From NCBI GenBank assembly GCA_001017865.1, contig LATQ01000001.1:1288743-1297973 (forward strand): a stretch of 9,231 bases of DNA, read 5' to 3'. Source of the stretch: Rhodococcus sp. IITR03. Lineage in GTDB: Bacteria; Actinomycetota; Actinomycetes; Mycobacteriales; Mycobacteriaceae. Below are positions 1 to 7,261 of this stretch, one piece after another. The stretch's first letter is position 1. Each line of letters opens with the position of its first letter. The translations under genes were made by a program, and so were the position numbers. A model generated the notes under the pieces. That model had not been told where the DNA came from. It worked only from the letters and a program-made list of their open reading frames with translations, and did not search any database.

Positions 1-1106
1 ACCTCAACCCGAGGCGGCGGCCTCCGCGACGATCCGCGCCGCGCACTGCACGGCGGCCACGGTCCGTCGAACAGGCTGAAGGTGCCGTCCCCGACGGTGC
101 TCACCAGTTGCCCGCCCATTTCGGTCACGGCGAACCGCACGTCGCGTTCGTGACGTGCGAGCAGTGCCCGGTAGGAGGTGTCGCCGATGCGTGCGAGGAG
201 CTTGGTCGACCCGACGATGTCGGTGAACAGGGTCGCCGCGAAGCGCCGGCCGGCGTCGACGGGTGGGACGGACCCGCGGACGAGTTCCTCGACCATCGTC
301 TGGACCTGCGACCACGCTTCGCCGAGCGCGGCGCCACGCGGTGACGGCCGGGTGATCACGAGCTCTCCGTGAGGCACCAGATCGGCCAGATGTCTCGCCG
401 GACCCACCGGTATCGAACCCCCGGCGACCAGCACCACCTTCGTCGGGCACTGCACCGAGCCGAGGGCGTGCGAATAGTCGATCCGCAGGCTCGCCTCGAG
501 GTGCGCGCTCATCGTGCTCGGCGACGCGGAGCACCGCTCGAGCATGGCCATCAACCGGCGGTTGTAGGGACTGTCGACGTGGCCGTCGGTCAACGGAACC
601 GTGCGTCCCTCACCCCAGTGCCGGACGGCGTCGCGCCACAGCTCGACGAACTCGGCGATCTCGGCCTCCGTCCACCCGTGCGGTGGCCGGTCGTGGTCGA
701 GCAGCGGTTCGCAGTACGGCGCGATCAGCATCAACGCATTGACCCGTTCGGGGGCGGTCGCCGCGACGAGCACCTGGGGGCCGCACGTGCTGTGGATCCC
801 GACGAGGGTGGCGTGCCGGATCTGCTCGGCGTCCATGACGGCGAGGACGTCCTCGGCCTGCTGTTCGATCGTGGGCACGTGGTCGACGGGATCGGAGAGC
901 CCGAAACCGCGGCGCTGGAAGTAGACGGCGCGCGAATAGGTGGCGAGTCGTTCGAAGAGCGAGTGCATGTACGGATCGGTCCACAACAGGTCCAGATGCA
1001 TCTGGACCTCGAAGAACCACACGACGTCGGTCGGGCCCGTTCCGACCACCCCGTAGGCCAGATTGTGACCGTCGCGGGGCAGATACCGGGTCACCGGCGG
1101 ATCCAT
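1..1106 (-). CDS. Alpha/beta-hydrolase fused to class III adenylate/guanylate cyclase domain (3'-partial, frameshifted near the edge)
   Basis: Read from ATG 1106, an in-frame TAG lies four codons upstream, which fixes this start. Residues about 8-270 look like an alpha/beta hydrolase; the nucleophile-elbow region reads VGIHSTCGPQ, with Ser106 the likely equivalent, but the pattern is not a clean GxSxG. Residues about 290-345 begin a class III nucleotide cyclase domain: FTDIVGST (Asp296) and STVGDGTFSLFDG (Asp340). The two Asp are 44 residues apart, as expected for the two metal-binding Asp of class III cyclases, so it probably makes cAMP (or cGMP) from ATP (or GTP). The same domain order occurs in mycobacterial Rv1900c. 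The frame breaks near 67-69; adding one base gives the expected helix AVQCAARIVAEAAASG, and a second missing base near 6-7 would remove the stop at 4-6. The rest of the domain lies outside the window. Activity is inferred, since only part of the cyclase is visible. Confidence 0.82.
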   Translation of the reverse strand, partial: MDPPVTRYLPRDGHNLAYGVVGTGPTDVVWFFEVQMHLDLLWTDPYMHSLFERLATYSRAVYFQRRGFGLSDPVDHVPTIEQQAEDVLAVMDAEQIRHATLVGIHSTCGPQVLVAATAPERVNALMLIAPYCEPLLDHDRPPHGWTEAEIAEFVELWRDAVRHWGEGRTVPLTDGHVDSPYNRRLMAMLERCSASPSTMSAHLEASLRIDYSHALGSVQCPTKVVLVAGGSIPVGPARHLADLVPHGELVITRPSPRGAALGEAWSQVQTMVEELVRGSVPPVDAGRRFAATLFTDIVGSTKLLARIGDTSYRALLARHERDVRFAVTEMGGQLVSTVGDGTFSLFDGPWPPCSARRGSSRRPPPRVE

Positions 1107-1112
1107 CAGTCC

Positions 1113-1118
1113 AGACTA
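1113..1118 (-). promoter_or_regulatory. Candidate -10 box of a leaderless promoter for the hydrolase-cyclase gene
   Basis: On the minus strand the hexamer TAGTCT fits the actinobacterial TANNNT -10 pattern. Six bases (GGACTG) separate it from ATG 1106, which puts the expected transcription start on the A of the ATG. There is no Shine-Dalgarno sequence, which agrees with a leaderless message. I see no convincing -35 box. Confidence 0.4.
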
Positions 1119-1143
1119 TCGGGGTAAAAACTGAAGAGGCCGT

Positions 1144-1220
1144 GTTCCGACGAGGAGTGCGGCGGTGTAGAACTCGCGGAATCGGGCAATCCGGTCTCGA
1201 ATCTGCGGGCGACGAGTTCT
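1144..1220 (+). promoter_or_regulatory. Foldable leader upstream of the GAF-ANTAR gene with two mutually exclusive stems
   Basis: Stem A pairs 1144-1149 with 1177-1182 and 1151-1154 with 1173-1176, leaving A1150 as a bulge: ten pairs, one of them G-U, with an 18-base loop. Stem B pairs AGAACTCG (1169-1176) with CGAGTTCT (1213-1220), eight perfect pairs, and encloses a small CGGA/TCCG hairpin (1177-1180 with 1190-1193). The strand 1173-1180 is shared, so the two folds exclude each other. Stem B ends two bases before the ribosome binding site at 1223-1230. The pairings are seen; that they form in RNA and regulate the gene is inference. They could also be protein-binding dyads in DNA, or chance in GC-rich sequence. 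Confidence 0.35.
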
Positions 1221-1222
1221 GT

Positions 1223-1230
1223 GGAGAAGG
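1223..1230 (+). promoter_or_regulatory. Ribosome binding site of the GAF-ANTAR gene
   Basis: GGAGAAGG lies 9 bases before ATG 1240. It supports this start over the ATG at 1232, which meets a stop after three codons. Confidence 0.6.
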
Positions 1231-1239
1231 GATGAAACG

Positions 1240-1970
1240 ATGACACGTTCGTCGGAAGCGGGTGATATCGGACGCCGTATGGCGCAGCTCGCGCGCGGTT
1301 TCTACCACCCCACCGATCTCGACGAGACCCTGCGCGGCGTGACGGCGGCCGCGGTCGAATTGGTGGAGGGGGCCGATTGCGCCGACATCCTCATCGTGAC
1401 CGGCCGCAAGCAGTTCCGTTCCCTCGCCGCGACCTCGGAACTCGCCGAACACCTCGACGACGTCCAGGAGCAGTTCGGTGAGGGTCCGTGCTCGATGCGA
1501 GCTTCAAGTACCTGGTGGTGCGCTCGGAAGATCTTCGATCGGAGACGCGCTGGCCGCGTTTCGCGAAGGCCGCGGTGGATGCGGGTGTACTCAGCACGTT
1601 GTCGTTCCAGTTGTATCTCGAGCAGGAGAGCATGGGTGCGCTGAACATGTTCTCCTTCGAGGCCGATGCCTTCGATCCGCTCGCGGAGGCGACCGCCGAG
1701 GTCCTGGCCGCCCACGCGGCGATGGCGATGAGTGCGGCGCGCAGCCAGGGACAGTTCGCCTCCGCCCTGGCGACCCGCGACATCATCGGACAGGCCAAGG
1801 GCATGATCATGGAACGTTTCGGCATCGACGCCGTCGCGGCCTTCGAACTTCTGCGCAGGCTCTCGCAGGACAGCAACGTCCCCCTCGCCGAGGTAGCCCA
1901 GGGAGTCGTCCAGGCAGGGCCCGAGCGGCACGACGATCGGGAGACCGGACTCGACTCCTCGTCTGTGTGA
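1240..1970 (+). CDS. GAF and ANTAR domain protein, putative RNA-binding antiterminator (one frameshift)
   Basis: ANTAR proteins bind RNA hairpins and prevent transcription termination; the GAF domain senses a small ligand or signal. Residues about 15-150 read as a GAF domain, and about 171-225 as ANTAR, with the characteristic RDIIGQAKGMIMERFGID followed by AAFELLRRLSQDSNVPLAEVA. The frame breaks at about 1491: codons up to ...GEGPC (ending 1491) are followed in the next frame by LDASFKYLVVRSEDLR. GEGPCLDA is the usual GAF-ANTAR sequence, so a single C is missing. With it restored the gene is 732 nt, 243 residues, a normal length. It is divergent from the hydrolase-cyclase gene and lies 66 bp upstream of gabD2 on the same strand. 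Its leader can fold (1144-1220). The target RNA is unknown. Confidence 0.87.
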
Positions 1971-1983
1971 CAGCGCACACCCC

Positions 1984-2006
1984 ACCCGGGTAGGTTTGGT
2001 GAAACC
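1984..2006 (+). promoter_or_regulatory. Small dyads in the gap before gabD2
   Basis: The 66-bp gap between the GAF-ANTAR stop and gabD2 holds an 8-bp palindrome ACCCGGGT (1984-1991) and a perfect inverted repeat GGTTT-GGTG-AAACC (1993-2006). Either could be an operator or a weak hairpin. No run of T follows, so it does not look like an intrinsic terminator. No clear -10 or -35 pair is visible. Confidence 0.25.
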
Positions 2007-2025
2007 GCAAGTACTACTCACCGGT

Positions 2026-2030
2026 AGGGG
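2026..2030 (+). promoter_or_regulatory. Ribosome binding site of gabD2
   Basis: AGGGG lies six bases before ATG 2037, at good spacing, and supports the chosen start. Confidence 0.55.
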
Positions 2031-2036
2031 TGCATC

Positions 2037-3590
2037 ATGCCAGCTCCGAGCGCTGCGACCTTCCAGCGTCTTGCCGACCTCATAGCCATCCCCGACGCCG
2101 CCGAGCGGACCACCCGCCCGGTCGTCGAGGCATTCACCGGACGGGAGCTGGCCACCGTGCCGGTCGGCACGGCCGAGGATACGAAGGCCGCGATCGACCG
2201 GGCCCGCACCGCGCAGGTGGCGTGGGCGAAGCTGCCCGTGGAGAAGCGTGCCGCGATCATGCACCGCTACCGCGAACTCGTGCTCTCCCGGCGCGAGCAG
2301 CTCATGGACATGGCGCAGGCCGAGACCGGCAAGTCCCGCGTCTCCGCACAGGAAGAGGTTCTCGACATCTCGATGACCGCGCGGTTCTACGCGCGCGTCG
2401 CACCGAAGCTGCTGCGTCCCCGCAAGGCCACGGGCATGCTGCCGGTCCTGACGAAGACCACCGTCCTGCACCATCCCAAAGGTGTCGTCGGCGTGATCGC
2501 GCCGTGGAACTACCCGATGACGCTGGCGGTCTCGGATGCGATCCCCGCCCTGCTCGCCGGCAACAGTGTGGTGCTCAAGCCCGACAGTCAGACGCCCTAC
2601 TGCGCGCTCGCGGTCGTCGAACTCCTCTACGAGGCCGGTGTTCCCCGCGACGTCTTCGCCGTGGTCACCGGTCCCGGCACCGTGGTGGGCACCGCGATCG
2701 TCGAGAACACCGATTACCTGATGTTCACGGGTTCGTCGGAGACGGGACGTCTGCTCGCCGAGCAGGCCGGCCGGCGCCTCATCGGGTTCTCCGCCGAACT
2801 CGGCGGCAAGAACCCCATGATCGTCACCTCGGGGGTGAACCTACGCGAGGTCACCGACGCCGCCGTGCGGGCATGCTTCTCGAACTCCGGGCAGCTGTGC
2901 ATCTCGATCGAGCGGATCTACGTCGAGAAGTCGATCGCCCCCGAGTTCATCCGGATGTTCGGGGCGCGGGTACGCGAGATGTCGCTCGGTCCCGACTACG
3001 ACTTCGGCACCGAGATGGGCTGCCTCATCAGCGAGAGCCAGGTCAAGACGGTGACCCGGCACATCGAGGACGCCGTCGCCAAGGGCGCGACCGTCGTCGC
3101 GGGCGGCAAGGCCCGGCCCGATCTCGGCCCGCTGTTCTTCGAACCCACCGTGCTCACCGACGTGCCCGAGGACGCCGAGTGCTACCGGAACGAGACGTTC
3201 GGCCCGGTGGTGTCGATCTATCCGGTGGAGAACGTCGAGGAGGCGATCCGCGAGGCCAACGACACCGAGTACGGACTCAACGCGTCGGTGTGGGGCGCGA
3301 CGAAGGCGCAGGGCGAGGCCATCGCGGCGCGGGTGCGTGCCGGCACGGTGAACGTCGACGAGGGATACGCTCCGGCGTGGGGTAGCACCGACGCGCCGAT
3401 GGGCGGCATGGGCATCTCCGGCATGGGACGCCGCCACGGCGCGGAGGGTTTGTACAAGTACACCGAGGCACAGACCATCGCGACGACGCGACTGCTCAAT
3501 CTCGATGGCCCGCGCGGACTTCCGCGACGGATGTGGACGAAGATGCTCGCCCCCTTCGTCAAGTCGATGCAGTGGCTGCCGGGTCGTTAG
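2037..3590 (+). CDS. gabD2: Succinic semialdehyde dehydrogenase, GabD2 type (intact)
   Basis: It oxidises succinic semialdehyde to succinate, very probably with NADP+, in the cytosol, as the last step of GABA breakdown and of the 2-oxoglutarate decarboxylation bypass of the TCA cycle. The 517 residues form one uninterrupted aldehyde dehydrogenase fold. Visible motifs are APWNYPM (Asn158, oxyanion hole), FTGSSETG (coenzyme loop), FSAELGGKNP (Glu254, general base), SNSGQLCISIER (Cys288, catalytic nucleophile; 34 residues after Glu254, as the family requires) and NETFGPVVS. Its start, length and sequence along the whole protein match my memory of mycobacterial GabD2 (Rv1731, 518 residues). It follows the GAF-ANTAR gene by 66 bp and may be read from the same or its own promoter. 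Its last 32 bp overlap the end of the convergent exporter gene. The assignment is strong; the substrate has not been tested here. Confidence 0.93.
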   Translation: MPAPSAATFQRLADLIAIPDAAERTTRPVVEAFTGRELATVPVGTAEDTKAAIDRARTAQVAWAKLPVEKRAAIMHRYRELVLSRREQLMDMAQAETGKSRVSAQEEVLDISMTARFYARVAPKLLRPRKATGMLPVLTKTTVLHHPKGVVGVIAPWNYPMTLAVSDAIPALLAGNSVVLKPDSQTPYCALAVVELLYEAGVPRDVFAVVTGPGTVVGTAIVENTDYLMFTGSSETGRLLAEQAGRRLIGFSAELGGKNPMIVTSGVNLREVTDAAVRACFSNSGQLCISIERIYVEKSIAPEFIRMFGARVREMSLGPDYDFGTEMGCLISESQVKTVTRHIEDAVAKGATVVAGGKARPDLGPLFFEPTVLTDVPEDAECYRNETFGPVVSIYPVENVEEAIREANDTEYGLNASVWGATKAQGEAIAARVRAGTVNVDEGYAPAWGSTDAPMGGMGISGMGRRHGAEGLYKYTEAQTIATTRLLNLDGPRGLPRRMWTKMLAPFVKSMQWLPGR

Positions 3591-5122
3591 GAACCGGATC
3601 GTTCTTCCGCACGATGGTGGTCGCGAGGGGCTTCTCGACGACGAGACACAGCAGGACCCCCGCGACCACCACGAGCGGCGCGATGTACAGGTAGATCGGG
3701 ACGAGCGCGTCGTTGTACGCCTCGAGAACCGGTTGCCGGAGCGCGTCGGGTAGTGCCCGGACCGCGCCGGGGGTCAGCGAATCCGGATTGTCGATGCCGG
3801 TTCCCGACAGTCCACCGGCCAGGCGCGTGGCGAAGACACTGCCGACGACGGCGGAACCGAGGGTTGCGCCGATCTGCCGGAAGTAGTTGTTGCCCGCCGT
3901 CGCGGTGCCGACCTCCTCGACGGGGAAGGAATTCTGCACGACCAGCACGAGAAGCTGCATGGACGTGCCGAATCCGATGCCGAGCACGGCGAACCAGCAG
4001 CCCAGCACCCAGATCGGGGTGTCCGCGCCGAGGGTCGACAGGAGCACCAGACCGGCCGTGACGAAGACCGACCGATGATCGGGATCCTTTTGTAGCGGCC
4101 GGTTCTCGTGACGTACCGTCCCGCGAGCGTCGACGTCAGGAACAACGTCCCCATCATGGGGAGCATCAGCAGACCGGCGGCGGTGGCGCTCACGCCCGCG
4201 ACCATCTGGAGGTAGGTGGGCATGTAGGCGGCCACGCCGAACAGTGCGACGCTCATGACGAATCCGGCTGCGGTGACGAGATCGAAGTTGCGGTCGCAGA
4301 ACAGGTGCAGGCCGATCACGGGTTCGGCGGCACGTCGTTCCACCGCGACGAACAACACCACACCGGCTGCCGTAGCGGCGATCAGCGCGATCACGACCGG
4401 CGACGACCACGGATAGCGTGAACCGCCCCAGGTCGCGACGAGCACGAGAAGCGTCGTGACGATGGACAGCACGGCCATGCCGAGCACGTCGATCCGCCGG
4501 CCCGAACCGGAGACGCGGGGCAGGCGCAGGAAGACCAGCGCCGCGACGACGGCGACAGCACCGAGCGGCACGTTCATCCAGAACACCCACCGCCAACCGG
4601 GACCCTCGGTGAACCATCCGCCGAGCAACGGACCGGCCACCGACGACAGGGCGAAGACGCTGCTCATGATGCCGAGATACTTCCCGCGCTGACGAGCGGG
4701 GATCACATCGGCGATGGTGGCCTGCGACAGCACCATCAGGCCACCGCCACCGGCGCCTGGACGGCCCGGCCGACGATGAGCCACGTGATGTCCCCGGCGA
4801 GAGCGCCGATCGTCGATCCGACGACGAAGATCGTCAACGCGGTGAGCAGCAGCGGTTTTCGTCCGAAGAGATCCCCGAGTTTGCCGTAGGCGGGCATTGT
4901 GATCGTCGACGCGAGGATGTAGGCGGTGATGACCCAGAGCATCCGGTCCACGCCGTGGAGTTCGCCGACGATGGTCGGCAGTGCGGGATTCAGGACGGTC
5001 TGATTGAGCGACGCGGCCAGCATGGCGAGCATGAGGCCGGCAAAGACGAAGGTGACCCGCGGGGTGCTCTGTTCCGGTGCGGGCGTGGCTCCTTCGGACT
5101 CGTCTCGGAGTGGGTCCGTCAC
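3559..5122 (-). CDS. DHA2-family (EmrB/QacA type) multidrug exporter, 14 TM (two frameshifts)
   Basis: This is an inner-membrane proton-driven drug exporter of the major facilitator superfamily. GTG 5122 overlaps the TetR stop as GTGA, with GGGAGG about ten bases upstream (5132-5137), so translation is probably coupled. Motifs: SLNQTVLNPALPTIVGEL in TM1 (residues 38-55), motif A GKLGDLFGRK (80-89), then hydrophobic segments throughout and RRIDVLGM in the centre. The frame breaks near 4756 (GRAVQ, then GAGGGGLMVLSQ in the next frame) and near 4071 (GRYKRIPIIG, then VFVTAGLVLLSTL). Each is explained by one missing base. With both restored the gene is exactly 1566 nt, 521 residues, normal for the family. 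The last 32 bp run antisense to the end of gabD2. The adjacent TetR gene suggests drug- or metabolite-induced expression. The substrate is unknown. Confidence 0.87.
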
Positions 5123-5769
5123 GGTCGCGTGACCTCCCGGAACAACTGGCAGGTGCGACGCAGGACCGAGTCGGCGTCGGCCTCCGTCTTCCCGGGGGCG
5201 GTGAGCAGCGGGCGCAACGCGGAGCGCATGAGGGCACCGGCGACGGTGACGATCATGTCGGCGGTGTCGTGCACGGTGTTCCCGGGCGTCGGTCCGCCGT
5301 CCGCGAGACGGGCGGTGACGAGCTCGGCGACGACGGCCTCGACGTCGTCGATGTGCTGGAAGCGTCTGCGCGCGAGTTCGGGATGGCGGTCCATGAGCGC
5401 GATGTACTCGTCGTAACCGATCTCGCGTCGGCTCGCTGCCGTGCGGAAGACCGCGAGGAGCAGGAAGGCGACCTTCTCGACGAGGTCGTCGCCCGGTGCG
5501 AAGTCGAAACCGTCGGCGATGGCGTCGTCGATGACGGGGGAGGACAGGCCGAGGACGGCGTCCTCCTTCGATCGGAAGTAGTTGAAGAAGGTGCGCGGTG
5601 AGACCTCCGCCTGCTCGGCGATGGCCTCGACGGTGATGTCGGCCAGGCGGGTGTGGCGTGCTGCGGCGTCGGCTGCGGCCAGGTGGATCGCCGTCCACGT
5701 GCGGGCGCGTTTGCGTTCGCGGTGAGAGATCGTCACGGTGCGGACGGTGTCCGACGCAGCTGCAGTCAT
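5119..5769 (-). CDS. TetR-family transcriptional regulator (intact)
   Basis: This is a DNA-binding repressor that probably controls itself and the exporter that follows it. The 216 residues are unbroken. The helix-turn-helix is at about residues 45-68 (ITVEAIAEQAEVSPRTFFNYF), followed by the usual RSKEDAVLG; the C-terminal part is helical and variable, as in ligand-binding domains of the family. The start at ATG 5769 is favoured because a -10 box lies eight bases upstream. There is no ribosome binding site, so the message is probably leaderless or nearly so. A GTG at residue 12 is a less likely start. The stop TGA overlaps the GTG start of the exporter. A dyad overlapping the -35 region (5796-5817) is a candidate self-operator. 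Ligand unknown. Confidence 0.9.
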   Translation of the reverse strand: MTAAASDTVRTVTISHRERKRARTWTAIHLAAADAAARHTRLADITVEAIAEQAEVSPRTFFNYFRSKEDAVLGLSSPVIDDAIADGFDFAPGDDLVEKVAFLLLAVFRTAASRREIGYDEYIALMDRHPELARRRFQHIDDVEAVVAELVTARLADGGPTPGNTVHDTADMIVTVAGALMRSALRPLLTAPGKTEADADSVLRRTCQLFREVTRP

Positions 5770-5777
5770 GAAGTTTT

Positions 5778-5783
5778 ACAGTA
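5778..5783 (-). promoter_or_regulatory. Candidate -10 box of the TetR-exporter operon
   Basis: TACTGT on the minus strand fits TANNNT and lies eight bases before ATG 5769. Seventeen bases upstream is TTTTCA (5801-5806 on the plus strand), which matches four of six bases of TTGACA. The implied transcription start falls within about two bases of the ATG. The hexamer AAGTTT (plus strand) occurs on both sides of the box, at 5771-5776 and 5788-5793. Confidence 0.4.
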
Positions 5784-5795
5784 GCGCAAGTTTCC

Positions 5796-5817
5796 GAATA
5801 TGAAAATGTGGATATTC
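5796..5817. promoter_or_regulatory. Candidate TetR operator (inverted repeat over the -35 region)
   Basis: GAATAT (5796-5801) and ATATTC (5812-5817) form a perfect 6-bp inverted repeat with a 10-bp spacer in the 67-bp AT-rich gap before the TetR gene. The presumed -35 hexamer (5801-5806) lies inside the dyad, which is where a repressor would block transcription. A weaker dyad TGAGA/TCTCA (5823-5827, 5835-5839) overlaps the stop codon of the upstream exporter gene. The repeats are seen; binding by this TetR protein is inference. Confidence 0.4.
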
Positions 5818-5836
5818 AGTATTGAGAGTGAAATTC

Positions 5837-7261
5837 TCACCGACGTTGATGCTCGTCGGCGGGCCGGATCTCCGCCTCGCGGAACCGGGAGACGGCCACC
5901 AGTCCCACCACGAGGAAGACCACCGGGAGCAGCACCGCATTGCCCATCGCGGCACCGAACCCGAGCGTTCCCTCACCCATCTGCATCACCGCGCCGAGGG
6001 CGGCCGCACCGAGCACCGCGCCGACCTGCCGGGCGGTGTTGTACACACCCGATCCGGCACCGACGAGGTCACCGGGCAGGTCGCGCAATGCGATCGTCGA
6101 GTTCGGAGCCCAGCACAACGAGTTGGCGAAACCGAGCAGCACGATCGGGATCAGGAGCCAGCCGACGGTCGCCCCGAGGTGCATCGCCACACCGAACGAC
6201 ACCATCGCCGCGATCATCGCGGAGAAACCGATCCGGGAGATCCGGCCCGGCGCGACCCGGTCGGTGACCCGTCCGATCAACGGCGCCATGATCACCGAGA
6301 TCACGCCCATCGGCACCAGCATCAGACCCGCGACCTGAGCGGACAGTCCCTGCCCCACCTGCAGGTAGAGCATGATCGGCAGGTTCACGGCGTAGACCGT
6401 GAAGCCCAACGTCGCCACGGCGGTCACTCCGAGGGTGAAGTTGCGGCGGGTGAACAACCCGAGTGGGGCCAGCGCCTCGGTGCCGCGGGCCGCCGCGGTG
6501 CGCTGCAGACGCACGAACATCGCGAACGCCGCGATCCCGATACCGAGGACGACCCACACCCACACCGTCCAACCGACCTCGGGACCCTGCTGCAGGGAGA
6601 AGATCACGCCGGTGACCGCGACCAGCGAGACGACGGCGCTCAGCACGTCGATGCGACGCGCGCCTTGGCAGTCTCAGCACGTACCGCGCGACCATCACCA
6701 GGGAGATCAGGCCCAGCGGGATGTAGACGAAGAAGACCCACCGCCACCCACCGGTACCGACGAGCACCCCACCGAGGACAGGCCCGAACAGACCCGCCGA
6801 ACTGGCCACCGCGCTCCACACACCGGTGGCCGCGCCCCGTCGGTCGTGGGCGAAGATCCGGTGGATGATGCTCAGCGGCTGCGGATTGATCAGCGACCCG
6901 CCGAGCCCCTGCACCGCACGCAGCGCGATCAGCCACTCGATCGTCGGCGCCATCGAGCACGCGAAGGCCGCGGCCGTGAAGATCGCCATTCCCACCAGGT
7001 AGACGTTGCGTTGACCGAAGCGGTCGCCGAGACGGCCGGTGACCAGCAGCGGCACCGCGAAGGTCAGCAGATAGCCGCCGACACCCACACCACCTGGTTG
7101 ATGCTCGCGTCCAGATCCTCTCGGATGCGCGGCAGCGACACCGCGACGAGCGACTGGTCGAGCAGGGTGATGAACAGACCCACACACAGGGCCGCCAGCG
7201 CACGCCAGGCCCGCGGCTCGGGGATGGGGGCAGCGCTGCGTCCCGCAGCCGACGCACTCAC
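5837..7261 (-). CDS. Second DHA2-family major facilitator exporter (two frameshifts)
   Basis: This is an inner-membrane drug or metabolite exporter. GTG 7261 overlaps the DUF427 stop as GTGA, implying translational coupling. TM1 carries LDQSLVAVSLPRI with Asp35, and motif A reads GRLGDRFGQR; SLINPQPLSII, GGWRWVFFVYIPLG, RIDVLSAVVSL and the C-terminal PGDLVGAGSGVYNTARQVG are typical of the DHA2 group. The frame breaks at about 7074-7083 (VVWVS, then YLLTFAVPLL in the next frame), consistent with one missing base. It breaks again at about 6653-6667 (RYVLRLPR, then RIDVLSAVV), where the shift is in the other direction: one extra base or two missing. The total is about 475 residues. It is not closely similar to the other exporter at 3559-5122, so recent duplication is unlikely. 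No regulator sits in its own operon; the substrate is unknown. Confidence 0.83.

Noticed and set aside
1240..1970. Programmed frameshifting in the GAF-ANTAR gene
   Set aside because: There is no slippery heptamer or downstream stimulator, and the same kind of break occurs in five other unrelated genes, so one lost base is simpler.
1302..2474. Long open frame on the minus strand across the GAF-ANTAR gene and the start of gabD2
   Set aside because: It is antisense to two genes with clear family motifs, its translation shows no domain, and such open shadows are common at this GC content.
2030..3385. 451-codon open frame on the plus strand within gabD2
   Set aside because: It is a shifted frame of gabD2, rich in Arg, Gly and Pro, with no motif; gabD2 itself is intact and has all catalytic residues.
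3590..3640. Intrinsic terminator between gabD2 and the convergent exporter
   Set aside because: The two coding regions overlap, only weak GC stems can be drawn, and there is no T run on either strand.
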